DNA from: Muraenolepis orangiensis
Taxonomy: Eukaryota; Chordata; Actinopteri; Gadiformes; Muraenolepididae
Assembly: GCA_027704905.1 (NCBI GenBank)
Contig: CM051002.1
Span: forward strand, 11,039,447 to 11,103,446
Length of the DNA: 64,000 nucleotides
Direction: 5' to 3'
A program made the position numbers and the translations under genes. Numbering within the stretch: position 1 is the stretch's first letter; each line of letters begins with the position of its first letter. This document shows, one piece after another, positions 1 through 37,569 of the stretch. The notes under the pieces were generated by a model. It searched no databases and was not told the origin of the DNA. It saw only the letters and a list, made by a program, of their open reading frames with translations.

Positions 1-1379
1 GAAAATTTACGGTTTTTAAGTGCGCCTTATAGTCCCGAAAATACGGTACATTTACATTTCATTTAGTTATATTTTGTTTATAGTAGTTTATTTTGTTGTT
101 ATTTCGTTTTTAGGTATTAGTGTACTTTGTGTGCATTTATTCCCCCTGTTTCAACTTAATTTCCCTCCGGATAAATAAGTCATCTTGAATAACGAAGGTG
201 ATTTTGTGTAGAAGCAGAGGTATGCCTATGTATATAATATAGGCGATTTATTTGATGGATTTCAATGTACCTTTTCATTTATGTGTTAATATGTAGTGTG
301 CAGCTGTATATTTTCTAAAAGGGAATGCCTGTTCTTGTGAATATGAGTTGTCTTAAAATAAAAGTGCTTGTGACATACTTGTGGCATTGAGTTAAAACCG
401 AATTTGTATAAAATACCTATAGATAGATATGTATATACCGTATATATATAGATGGAGATATGTATATATGTATATATCTATATATATCGTATATCGCGAC
501 GCAGCCAAAAAATACCGGGTTTTGGTCCGTATCGCCCAGCCCTACTTTTGGGACCAGTGCTTTAAATCACACACATACCCGACAATATGTGGCTCTATTC
601 GGATGAGAGATGGAGTGTGTGTGGGGGTCAGGACCAGTGCTTTTAATCACACACATACCCGACATTATTAGCCTATTCCGCCCACCTTTCGAGACGTATA
701 TGCTCTCCTTGTCAAAGTGCAAACTGCAGACATACGTGCTACCCCTGAGAACATGAAACGAGGGACTTTCATCCTCCTTATCAGCCTTACACAAGACTTG
801 CGGAGGAGTTTGTCTTTCGGTAATGGTGTAAACGGAGGTAGGGCTGTCTTTGTTTAGACGTTGAGCAGCCGGTACATTACAATAACAAAGAGGAGAGGAG
901 GCGGCCACAGTTTGTCCCGTATCTGGGGTAACTACCGGAAGAAAGAGTACACTGCTCACGGCTCCGGAAGCAGGAAGTGTGATAAAGGCCTATTGCTGAC
1001 AGGTGTGTGTGTGTGTGTGTGCGCCTCCAGCGCACGTGGCTTGGCCACGCCCCCTGACAACCACCGTAACCGTGACAGTTCTTCTGGATATTGAACAGCG
1101 CACATCATGCCGCTAAGAGGAAAAAAGCGTGTGAGGGGGACTACTGCTAAACTCCATCTCCATCTCGTCTGTACTCTATCTCCAATCCGAAAATAGGCAC
1201 ACAATGTCGGATCAATGCATGACTATGAGCACTGGTCCTAACCCACACACACACTTGTGAACGATTAATAACAACCAAGTAACGCTAGGGTAACGACTGA
1301 CTAACAATAGCCGAACACGTGCAACGTTCGGCAAACGTTCGGCGAACGATCTCCAGCGTTCTCCAGCGTTTAACGTTAA

Positions 1380-1745
1380 ACGTTGAAGAACGCTGGTTGT
1401 AACTGCCTCTGTGTTCAGTTTGAGTTTTTGGTTCCTACCAGTTTTTGGTTCCTACCTAAATGCTGTAGATTAAGGGCGGAACTAATGGTTGAAGCGCACA
1501 GTGTTCCGGGGACGTTTTATGCCGACGCACGCGTGTCAAAATCTCCGTATATAAGAGAAAGTTCCGTCACAGTCAGTCAGTTCGGTCGGTCAGTTCAGTC
1601 AGTGAAGTTCCATAATTTCCTCTCTTATTGCATGCAGCCAATAAGTTCTCACGGTCTGGATTTGAATAAATCCTACCAGTATCATAAAGAACGCATTGCT
1701 GTCATCATTGCATGAGAGGGAATTACACTGGTCTCCATGAGAACT
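1380..1745 (+). repeat. Possible solo LTR
   Basis: A TATA-box sequence (gtatataagag, about 1548) is followed 25-60 bp later by CAGTCAGTCAGT-type sequence and, about 115 bp further, by AATAAA (1663-1668). That spacing resembles the U3-R-U5 layout of an LTR. Boundaries are unknown and no coding region is attached. A host promoter is the alternative. Confidence 0.3.
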
Positions 1746-1776
1746 TTTGTGCATGTTCAAAACTTTATTTTCGGAC

Positions 1777-1872
1777 CAGCGATCACCGACGATCACCAGC
1801 GTTCACCGACGATCACCGACGATCACCAGCGTTCACCGACGATCACCAGCGTTCACCAGCGTTCACCCAACG
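1777..1872 (+). repeat. 10-bp minisatellite (GATCACCGAC/GTTCACCAGC)
   Basis: About nine tandem decamers alternate between GATCACC(G/A)(A/G)C and GTTCACC(G/A)(A/G)C. Related single motifs (gttctccagc) occur at 1350-1372, suggesting local spread. Confidence 0.75.
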
Positions 1873-1973
1873 CTCTTCTGGCGCTATGCCAGCGACCACG
1901 GACGATTACCAACGTTTCCTCAAACGCTGACCAGAACGTTATGGTGTGACGGGGCCTTTAGAGTTTGTTAATG

Positions 1974-2079
1974 CACACACACACACACACACACAGAAAC
2001 ACACACACAGAAACACACACACACACACAGAAACACACACACACACACACACAGAAACACACACACACACACAAACTAA
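1974..2079. repeat. Compound (CA)n/GAAACA microsatellite
   Basis: CA dinucleotides interrupted four times by GAAAC, giving a longer period of 12-24 bp. Confidence 0.9.
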
Positions 2080-2628
2080 TCTGCCCAGACTACTTATTCT
2101 TAAAAACGTGTGCGCCTATATTTTCTTCTGATGATTCCGATTTGGTTTACTGTCACATTTATAAGGTACAGTGAACAATATACATTGAAATGTTATCACC
2201 AGCTACGAAGATGTGCGAAAAGTAACAGTAATTTGTAACTATTCTTAGAAGAAGAAGAGTTTATTATATTATAAAAATACAAGAGAATACACACATGTAC
2301 ATATTTACATACTGTAATTGCGGAATATGTGTCACTTTGCTTTGTTTTGCATGTTGGTCCTATCTATCGGTGCTCCATCCATCACCTGTCCTTCCCCTGG
2401 TTCATTGGGTCGTGGGAATGTACATTTTCAGCCAAACTCTGTCACTATACTCTGTCTCCAATCAACATCTGCATTGTTTTCTGTCCACAGACAGGAATAT
2501 TTGATGAGTAATTCATTGCTGGTATTGGAAAGCATCAGAGGAATTCTGGTTTGTGGTCCATTGATGGAATCCCATTGATTATAATGGGTGCAAATGTAGC
2601 CCGTAACCATATTCACGCAAACACATGG

Positions 2629-2663
<35 letters not shown>

Positions 2664-3121
2664 CGTGCGTGTGTGTGCAGGCGTGTACATTCAGTGGCTT
2701 GTCAAAAGGTTACCGACATGTGGGATGCACGTTCCTCAGTTTATATAATCCACATATCAAATAAACACTTTATGTAAAAATAATGCCAAATGTAGCAGCC
2801 ATGACGGTATCTAATTAAGCCCAGCGAGCGCCCACGGAGAGAGCCTGACCAATGACCCTGGGGTACATAGGGAACGCTTAAGTCAGCCGCCAGGATCACA
2901 TATGTAGCACTCACTACTAGCGTGTAGTGTCGGGCTGCACTACAAACAGGAATGTATACCCCTTGCTTCCCGTTTGCCACTACATTCATTTGCGTCCTTG
3001 CGTCACTACAGTTTATGCTATTGTATCCGTTTTTCAGTTGTCAATATCTTCTTATCCCCATTCATACAAACTATTCTAAATAAATAAACAAATACTCACT
3101 GGGGAAAAACAGGGTAAAGGA

Positions 3122-3175
3122 CATTCCAGTCTATTCATAGCGCCCCCTAGTGGGCGCTATGAATAGACTGGAATG
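3122..3175. repeat. Perfect 24-bp hairpin
   Basis: Arms 3122-3145 and 3152-3175 are exact reverse complements around a 6-nt loop. Intronic or upstream of slc4a8. Confidence 0.9.
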
Positions 3176-3383
3176 ACCATTATGTTTCATTGGTTTTATG
3201 TTGGGACATCATCACACACACAGACACACACACACACACACACACACATACACACACACCGCGGGACTCAGACAGCAGTGTCGTGTGGCACCCTGCCTGC
3301 AGCCGGTCCATTCTAGATGTGTCATCCTGATCATTTAATTAGATTTGTGAGTGTTGTTTGTATGTGTGTATGCATGCATGTGT

Positions 3384-3423
<40 letters not shown>

Positions 3424-3849
3424 ACGTGTGTGGGCATGAGTTGCGTGTCCTTAATCGTCTGTTTTGTGTCTGGTGCCTGCCTCTCCATCCGTCTGTGTCC
3501 GCGGCAGACACCTGGACAACGGTCCTGTCTGGGAACCCACTGTGTGGTCTTTCCCCCCCCCCTCCCAGCAGTATACGGCGCACACCAGTGCCTCTGTTGT
3601 CGCGTCTGCGGCCTCTCTATGGGAGGACACCTCTAGACATGATAATAATAACAATGACCTTTCAACACTCGCCGATAGACTGGGAAGAGACAGGCTTGCC
3701 GTTGTTCCCCAAAAAGCCTGCCTCTAGGTCCACTTCCAACGCTGCTTTCCCATAGAGCATAGGGCTGCCGCATCCTCACTGAAAAACTGCTCACACGACG
3801 ATGCTTGTTTTAATGGGTGTGTGTGTGTGTGTGTGTGTGTTGTTTGCAG

Positions 3850-29744
<25,895 letters not shown>

Positions 29745-29857
29745 ATATATAAATATAAATATATAGAAATATAGAAATTAATAAAAAGTAGAAGAAGAAT
29801 GTAGAAGAAGAAATATATACCAAATTCTAAGAACTTCTAAAAAATAATAACAATTAA

Positions 29858-30060
29858 TTGATACAAATTATGATAAGAATTGATACAAATGATAAGAATT
29901 GATACAAATCATGATAAGAATTTCTACAAATGATAAGAATTTCTACAAATTATGATAAGAATTGATACAAATGATAAGAATTGATACAAATTATGATAAG
30001 AATTTATACAAATTATGATAAGAATTTATACAAATTATGATAAGAATTTATACAAATGAT
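29858..30060. repeat. 19-22-bp minisatellite (TATGATAAGAATTxATACAAAT)
   Basis: About ten imperfect units alternating between ATGATAAGAATTGATACAAA and ATGATAAGAATTTATACAAA types, between the two candidate slc4a8 terminal exons. Confidence 0.9.
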
Positions 30061-30124
30061 TTCCACGATTGAGTGTGCTGTTGTATGTCCTGACTTGTTT
30101 TGTTCTGTTATTGTCTCCCTGCAG

Positions 30125-30155
30125 GATTGAAGACATAGAGTTCATAGACCAGTAA
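30125..30155 (+). CDS. slc4a8: Candidate alternative last exon of slc4a8
   Basis: A good acceptor (gtctccctgcag) is followed by one phase-completing base and nine codons (IEDIEFIDQ) and TAA. It joins exon 23 (phase 2) directly, giving ...AHDPRIEDIEFIDQ. No phase-2 donor with GT was found in the 29504 exon, so it would replace that exon rather than follow it. Splicing support is needed. Confidence 0.45.
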
Positions 30156-30285
30156 CGGAGTCCTCTTAGTCCTGTAGCCCATTTCAGCCGTCCTGACGCA
30201 AAGGCTTCTGGGGGACGTCAGCGCTGGCCTCCGCCGTGACGACACAGAGAAGACTAGTGGACTCTTTGAGATTTACTACCAGCTG

Positions 30286-30458
<173 letters not shown>

Positions 30459-30726
30459 ATATGCACACCCTGACATACCTTGCTAATACTCCTCTTCCTC
30501 CCTTTCCTCCAAGTCAATATTTATGGTTGTTTCCTCTCACCATGCTGGGCAATACTAAGGGGAGTTGAATATTCCTTTAAACATAAACCAGGTTATTTAT
30601 TTGTTATAAGTATAGCTCTAGCACTCGCTGGTCCTTTGAGTCCATTTTTTTTATGTGCCATAACGGTGTTCTCTAGTGATGGTGCAGTGGTTTTATTTGA
30701 GTGTTTTTGTTCAATTGAAAGAAAAA

Positions 30727-30732
30727 AATAAA
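30727..30732 (+). promoter_or_regulatory. Candidate poly(A) signal of slc4a8
   Basis: AATAAA, about 1.0 kb after the main stop codon and 570 bp after the alternative stop, following the (CA)83 array. First canonical hexamer after the alternative terminal exon. No cleavage-site evidence. Confidence 0.4.
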
Positions 30733-32792
30733 AGTTAGATAAGAAGTTTCCTTCTGGGACATAATACAATAATCTGTATCGGTGTTATGATGTGTTAACT
30801 GAAAACTGTACATGTTCAAATACTTCAGTTGGCTCATTAGTGGCATCACTAATAATAATCTGTAATGTGTCATGACATCTGAACACGTCCCCTTTGCCGG
30901 ACACTTGTCTTTGATAACTGATGATTATGTTATATCTGCTGAATGTTATGTAATGTCATGTACTAATAGTATAGTGTCTTATTTCCTTACCTCAGACAAA
31001 TGTTACTGAACGCTCTCCTGCAAGGCACTGTGGGTCAGGGAAGACCGGACTACATAAAAGTGTGTGTGTCTGTGTCTGTGTGTCCGTCTGTCCGTCTGTC
31101 CATCTGTAAGAAGTTTCTCTAAATATTTTCATTGTATTAGTATGGTATGCTTGTGTGTGTCTGTGTGTGTGTGTGTTTAACCCATGCTTTGAATATTTGC
31201 TGAGATATACCAAAAAGGACTATTAGGCAATAAGGAATGCTAACTGGTGCCGATTGATCCTAAATTGTCGAAACACTGAAAAAGATTAGCAACATTACTT
31301 AAAGTTTTTTAAACTTTAAAAAAAACATTTTTTAAACAAAAATGATGGGAACTGGGAATCCGACCAACCGAACAGAATCAAAACAAACAATGACAGACAT
31401 TTACTATTTGACCTGCCTCATTTAACACAAATTGAATGTGCCAATAAGACAGTTTTAGCCTACATCCATCATTTTAATTGTGCCATTTAGTGAGATTGGT
31501 CACTCGAAAAGTCAGTTTAGAGACATGTGTTCAGGAACGCAGTGCCAACTGAGAGCTTAGGGAATCCAAGGCAACAGCTGATGATGATTCATGATAATAA
31601 TTTTCAATCTACATTTGTTTGCACTTTCTGTAGATACGGTAACGAATAAATATGTCTTATTTTTAACAGAATACCTACAATAATTTATTATAATAATTTA
31701 TTTTTAGATAGGAATCCAGCCTTGAATGTTGCCTTTACGGTCTGTCTGTATATAATTCATTTAAGAAAAGAATAAGTCCTTGAATAAGCGGTTGGTTGAC
31801 TTGTGAAATAGGTGAGCCAAGAAATGCAATGACTTCAGAGTCTGTCCCATAAGCCATTGATTGTCTCATCCACAAGTCCGACTCAAGTGGCTTTTGAAAC
31901 GCAGTGCTCGATTACTGTACCATCCTGTACAATAGCGCCCTCTCCCAGACATATATGGTACTACTCCACACCTACAACATGTATACTCTTAAAATAATGC
32001 GTGTGTGTGTCTCCTTAGACCCTGCCATAGGCTCGGCTGTGACATGGGGATGAGGCCCCACACTTTGTAAATAGGACACATTTTAAAAAGAGAGACTGCA
32101 GAAACTACACGTATTCATGACGTCAAATATGTACGTGTGCAAATGTGTATTTGGACATATACTTGGGGATATATTGATGGATGGATATATATATATATAT
32201 ATATATAGTCTGTCTTATCATAATCGCGTATGTCGGCTCCGATTCTTATAACCATAAACCCTTTGCATTGTGTGTCTTTTAGCCGATAAATAAATGGTAC
32301 GAACGATGTACCAACACTGGCCAGACGCATCGACTGTGCTGTGTCTGTTTAACCTCTACTGTGCAACATTGGCCACTGCTACACGAATAAGAGACAGCGT
32401 CAGAGAGATAATAGGCCCTCGGTCGCCCTTTGCCTGGGGTGCCTATGACTAACTAGGACTATTGATGTGCGGGTAACCGAGAGGTGTGCGTGAGAGACCC
32501 GAGTGTCCTTCTCTGTCGTACACACGCGATAACATTGGCGTTCGTCCATCCGTTTCAGCGACAAGGTCAAATTGACGGGACAGGGGGGAAGTGTGCGTGG
32601 TTGACAGACGAGAGAGAGAGAGACTGGCTTTCAGGAAGACGTGCATATGCAGTAACCTCAGTCCTATAGCCTGGAGAAGCAATAGAGAAGAAGTAGAATA
32701 TGCCTTGTCTTGCCCACAACTACTGAATGATTGTTCAGAGCAGAAACCATTCTCTGTGTTTTATATATAAGCAAAAGCATCTCTCTCTCTCT

Positions 32793-32930
32793 CTTTATAT
32801 ATATATATATATATCTTTATATATATATATCTTTATATATAGATATATATATATCCTTATATATATATATAGATATATATATCTATATATATATCTTTAT
32901 ATATATATATCTATATATAAATATATATTC
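32793..32930. repeat. AT-rich tandem (CTTTATATATATATAT)n
   Basis: Several 16-26-bp units of TA runs separated by CTTTA/AGATA. Confidence 0.85.
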
Positions 32931-33814
32931 AATGTAATTTTTTGGGATTATGAAAACAAAACCTGAAAATAAACTATGACTGACGTGAACAAAAAAAGGC
33001 TTGGCTCGTGTCATTTGCAGTTGGGGAAAAATAAACGGCAGCTGTTTGTGATGTGTTGGACAAAAGACGATTAAGCGCACCTAATGGAGTAACAGAAATT
33101 AACATCTGCTCCACGCAGCTGCGACGTTTGTGTAAACACAGGGCCGCCGCAAGGGGGGGGGGGAGCTTTGGAGGGCCTCGCGCCAGGCAGGGAATTATTA
33201 TTATTGATATTATATCATATATATATTGCCTTGAATAAATGTATTCATGTTCACACGTGATAATTATATTTGATAATAGTGACTCACAGACTTAACATCT
33301 AGTTGTATAGCGCTGTTTCTTTGTTTACCAACAATGACGTCATTTTCACGCAGGCGCATTTTTACGGTTGGCAAAAGAGCCTCGTTTTGCCTATCTTTTA
33401 CGTTCAAAAGGATCGTACTCAGTCTAAGAAAACTCTCGACCAAGTCGCTAGTTGTAGATACTTTTATAAACGTATGGTAATGGTTCGGCTTCACTTCCAG
33501 ACCCGTAAACATTCAAATAATGAATGAGCTGAGCTTCGGTGATATTTACACCTGATCGACACGTTAGGGAGAGACACGAAGGAGTCTCAAGGCTTTCAAA
33601 TCACTTGAAGCTTATCAGTTTTTCCTTAGTGTTCATGTTAAACCGCTATTTAACCGTTATTTCATGCAAAATGCATTTTATTATGAGTTTTCAAACCGTT
33701 TAAATTCCAATACCTAATATAATTCGTACAAAAACATTGAAAAAAGCAAACTATCAAAAGTTTATAAACTGAACATTATCGTTACCCAATAAATACTGAC
33801 CTGACAGGAAGATG

Positions 33815-33960
33815 TACATATCATCAATCAGTCACTTTATTGTTATTTTTTTTATTGTGTACAGTATATTTATAGTAGGCCTTTAGAGTTTTAGAAAAGC
33901 ACTATTAATTATAAAACTGCGGATGGGAATAGGGTGTAAGCATTTCATTGTACATTTATC
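33815..33960 (+). repeat. Dispersed LINE-tail-like repeat, copy 4
   Basis: ATATCATCAATCAGTCACTT, TATTGTTATTTTT and the end GTAAGCATTTCATTGTAC match the other copies. Confidence 0.65.
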
Positions 33961-34108
33961 CAGGCCTCTCACTTTGGTTCTCGTTCTGGAATCCTCAGGA
34001 AACATATACCACAACCCTTTTGAACAGGTTCCATGTTAATTTCAGGCCCTGTGTCGCTTTTTCCCAACCGGAAAACACATAAAAACACCACGTGACTTTG
34101 GCCCACTA

Positions 34109-34259
34109 TTGTGTTGCCGGGGACTTTAGTGCACAGGACTTCCGTTGTTGTTATGTTGCCATTCCGCATGAAAGTCAGTTGGTTTGTTTCCGTTCTTCTC
34201 ATGTCTAATAAACATCCCTTTTGGACTTTGAATACACCGCCTCCGACTCCCGTCTCCCG
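34109..34259 (+). repeat. 5' LTR of gypsy element
   Basis: About 150 bp, aligned with 38751-38896 from TTGTGTTGCC to CCCGTCTC, including ACTTTAGTGCACAGGACTTC and AATAAA. Carries 6 extra bases (gttgtt) relative to the 3' copy. GTGACCCCGACG just after it could be the primer-binding site. LTR ends are not a clean TG...CA. Confidence 0.75.
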
Positions 34260-34301
34260 TGACCCCGACGAAAGTCTCGGTGAAGTATTCGAGACTGAAC
34301 A

Positions 34302-34489
34302 ACATGGCAAATAATGCAGTTTTTATCAAATTGCCGGAGTTTTGGGAGACAAACGCGACATCATGGTTTGCGCAGACGTAATCTTCCTCCGCGGGATTAC
34401 GGACGACGCGTTCGCTATTCTGTCGTCTCGTCGAACTCCACTGCGGCCCGGACGGTGGCCTTTATTGCACATCCCCCTGCCCTGGATTA
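34302..34489 (+). pseudogene. gypsy gag fragment
   Basis: Starts ATGGCAAATAATGC and encodes AVFIKLPEFWETN...SWFAQ, then in another frame FLRGITDDAFAILSS and VAFIAHPPAL, as in gypsy gag. At least two frameshifts; cut off by the pogo-like insertion. Confidence 0.7.
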
Positions 34490-35795
34490 CCGTATTGACC
34501 CGAATATAAGACGGGTTTTTTTTCCTAGAAAAAAATCTGAAAAAGAGGGGTCGTCTTATAATCGGGGTTTAGACTTTTTGATGTAATTGCACATGTAATT
34601 GTCACAACAACAGATCGCGCCAAACGAGTGTTCCGAGACACCGCGCGACACTTAAAGTAACTTAAAGTCTTAAAGTAACAGTACATAGCAACAGTTGCCT
34701 GGAGAGATAGACATGGAGAGACACAGCGACCAACTTGAAAAAAAAAAACGCCTGTGTATTTTGACATGCCAACATCTGTCACTGTGCATAAGAAAGGCGA
34801 CAAATCAGTGATTGTGAAGTCTACTGGAAACGAGAAGAGCCGAGTAACTGTCATGTTAACGCGCCTCGCAGATGGGACAAAACTTCCCCCGTACGTGGTT
34901 TTAAAATGCAAGACTGTACCTAAAGAGGCAGTGCCCAGCTGGCATTATCGTAGTGCCCAGGCAAAGGGCTGGATGGAGACGGAGCTTGTGGTGGACTGGC
35001 TCAAGGTTGTGTGGGGCAGACGGCGTGGGGGACTCAGAAAGAAGAGGAATATGTTGATTCTGGATGCTTTCCATGGACACTTGACTGAGCCAGTCAAAAA
35101 GCAAGTGAAAGAGTTGAATGGTGACCTAGTGATCATACCGGGCGGAATGACAAGCCAGCTGCAGGTGTTGGATGTGGTCGTTAACAAACCATTCAAGGTT
35201 AATCTGCGCAAGAGATACACAGAGTGGCTCCTGGCTGGTAATCACGCACTTACACCGTCTGGAAAAATCCAAAAGCCTGCAGTACGTTTGCTCTGTGAAT
35301 GGATCTTGCAAGCATGGGCTGACGTTTCCCCAGAAAGCATCATTAATGGGTTTAAGAAATGCTGCGTATCAAATGCCATGGATGGCAGCGAGGATGACGT
35401 GATGTGGGAGGAGACGGGGAAGCAGACACCGTGAGTGACGATAGCGGGAGAGCGAACAACCCAGCGATGTAGAAGACGCAGCTGAATGAGAAGACGTTTG
35501 TGATGTGACAATGACTGATGTTCTGAAATGTTGCACTGTTTCATTGCTCTACTGTTTTATTGCACTACCGTTTTATTGCACTACTGTTTCATTGCAATCT
35601 ATCTAGCCTGTTTTGTTTTTGTTTGCCAAGTTAGGCAAATTTGAACACAATGTGTGTTATTATCATATTTCAAATAAAATTATTTTCTTTATAAAAAAAA
35701 GATTTGGTCTTCAAAAAGGTATTTTTCCAAAAATGAGTCTTGAAAAAGAGGGGTCGTCTTATAATCGGGGTCGTCTTATATTCGGGTCAATACGG
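34490..35795 (+). mobile_element. pogo-like DNA transposon, internally deleted, inserted in gypsy
   Basis: Perfect 25-bp terminal inverted repeats (starting CCGTATTGACCCGAATATAA) bounded by TA on both sides (34488-34489, 35796-35797), the expected Tc1/mariner/pogo target duplication. A second, direct subterminal repeat (GAAAAAGAGGGGTCGTCTTA...) occurs at 34539-34567 and 35742-35770. The remaining ORF is the C-terminal two thirds of a DDE transposase. Confidence 0.9.
34754..35434 (+). pseudogene. pogo/Tigger-type DDE transposase, N-terminus and first Asp deleted
   Basis: Encodes YFDMPTSVTVHKKGDKSVIV, MLILDAFHGHL (second catalytic Asp) and IIPGGMTSQLQVLDVVVNK (third Asp region), typical of the pogo-family DDE domain. 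In frame upstream it reads only K-K-T-P-V-YFDMP: the usual 'NADE' containing the first Asp and the whole DNA-binding region are gone, replaced by an A-run. No other frameshift within 680 bp. Confidence 0.85.
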
Positions 35796-35797
35796 TA

Positions 35798-36130
35798 ATA
35801 TGAATGTGCTATTTCCATGCACGTTTCGGCGCAAAGGCAAAGAGTTGCCGCTCTCCTTGTAATTACAAACCGACGGGAAACGCCAAAGCCTGCGCTCAGT
35901 AGTGGCTGCGAGTGTGGGAACAACAATTCGGCTGCTGTTCATCAGAGACACTCTCTCCGCGCGCAAACTCCTCTGCGACACCGGCGCTCAGAGGAGCGTC
36001 CTCTCTGCTCATCTCCGCCTGGTGGACACACAGACATTTTCGTCGTTTGCATGTGTCCGCAGCGAGGCGACATACGGGGCTCTCCAGCTCACTCTCAGAG
36101 GGTGACAAATATCGACATATCTCTGTGAGT
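35798..36130 (+). pseudogene. gypsy protease fragment
   Basis: Encodes LLFIRDTLSARKLLCDTGAQ and RSVLSAHLRLVD. The D-T-G active-site triad of a retroviral-type aspartic protease is intact. Directly follows the pogo insertion. Confidence 0.75.
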
Positions 36131-36198
36131 TTCCAAGCTTGACGCAGCCCACCTTTTCCGCCGCCACTACCAAACATGGTGTTGAGCACCACATTGAC

Positions 36199-36250
36199 AC
36201 TAAGGGCCGCACTAAGCACTAAGGGCAGCACTAAGGGCAGCACTAAGGGC
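36199..36250. repeat. 15-bp tandem (CACTAAGGGCAG)n inside gypsy
   Basis: Three to four copies of CACTAAGGGCAG/GGCCG between the protease and reverse-transcriptase remnants. Confidence 0.7.
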
Positions 36251-36252
36251 GC

Positions 36253-37490
36253 TTGTCTATGCTAGGGCCAGACGGCTTAACCCCGACAGGCTTGCGGTCG
36301 CTAATATGGAGCGCCTGGGTATCATCTGACGCTCGGACAGCCCTTGGGCCTTCGCCGCTCCACATCGTCCCTAAACCAGATGGCGGATGGCGGCCGTGTG
36401 GGAACTACAGACGCCTTAACGACGCTACAACTCCCGACTGCCACCCAATCCCCCACATCCAGGACTTCTCTGCAAACCTGGTGGGACAAACTTGTTTTCT
36501 CCAAAGTTGACCTGGTGCGTGGCTACCACCAGGTTCCAGTGCACCCTGCAGACGGCGGTGGTCACGCTGTTCGGGCTGTTTGAGTTCCTGAGGATGCCGT
36601 TTGGGCTTAAAAATGCAGCTCAGTCTTTCCAGCGGCTAATGAATTCGGCACTTAGAGACACGACTTTGTCTATTTAGACGACATCTTTGTCGCAAGCTCC
36701 TCTGAAGAAGAGCACCAAGTGCACCTCTGAGACTTTTTTACAAGACTCAACCAACATGGCCTGATTATCAACCCGGCGAAGTGTCTGTTTGGGTTGTCAT
36801 CCATCCACATCCTCGGACATCTCATCGACAAAGATGGAGCTGCCCCCCTCCCGCCGAAAGTGGAGGCCGTTTCCTCCTCCCCACACACAGCTTGCGCGCT
36901 ATGGGAATTCTTCGGGATGGTGACTTTTTATCACCGGTTCATCCGCTGGGCAGCCCACACAATGCACCCGCTGTACGAGGCTCTGAAAGGCACGTCCCCC
37001 AGCCAGACCGTCGACTGAACGGCCGAAAGAGAGACTGCCTTCGATGCCACCAAAGCTGCCCTGAGCCAAGCTGCCATGTTGGCTCACCCGTCACACAAGG
37101 CCCCCATCGCTATCACAACTGACGCTTCTGACTACGCCGTTGGCGTGGTGCACAAGCAATGGGTTAACCCCCAGAGAGTGCAAGTCAAGTGCGTTCGACA
37201 GAGAACTCCTTGGCCTCTGGTTGGCAATTCGCCACTTCCGGTTCCTGCTGGAAGGCTGTGAGTTTACGTCATTCGTGGACCACAAGCCACTCACATTCTG
37301 CATGTCCAAAGTGGCCGAGCCGTGGTCTGCCCGCCAGCAGCGCCAGCTCTCGTACATTTCCGAGTACACCACGGACATCCAACACAATGCTGGTAAGGCC
37401 AACGTGGTTGCGGACTGCCTCTCCAGAGCTGTCATCGGAGCTGTTCAACTGGGCCTCGATTACCTCCGCATGAGCATGGACCAGGCTTGA
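36253..37490 (+). pseudogene. gypsy reverse transcriptase and RNase H remnants
   Basis: Encodes PLHIVPKPDGGWRPCGNYRR, FEFLRMPFGLKNAAQSFQRL and FVYLDDIFVAS (catalytic YLDD kept), then HILGHLIDKDG. RNase H follows as ITTDASDYAVGVV and FVDHKPLTF, ending ISEYTTDIQHNAGKANVVAD. At least three frameshifts and an in-frame TGA near 37016. Confidence 0.88.
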
Positions 37491-37569
37491 GGGTCCAGAC
37501 CCTCAAGACTTCGGACACAGGATTACACCTGGAGGAGGTCACGGTCTGTGACTCCGGCGAAAAGTTGTT

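Larger units (their letters stand above)
1..3849. other. Upstream slc4a8 intron or 5' flank; repeats only
   Basis: No exon recognised. Contains an 80-bp-spaced direct repeat (551-584 and 631-664), a possible solo LTR (about 1380-1745), a decamer minisatellite (1777-1872), CA/TG tracts (1974-2079, 2632-2679, 3210-3260, 3382-3418) and a perfect hairpin (3122-3175). Confidence 0.6.
30733..34103. other. Intergenic stretch after slc4a8, no gene seen
   Basis: AT-rich with small microsatellites, an (AT)n/CTTTATAT tract at 32793-32930 and LINE-tail copy 4. No protein of recognisable family on either strand. Confidence 0.6.
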
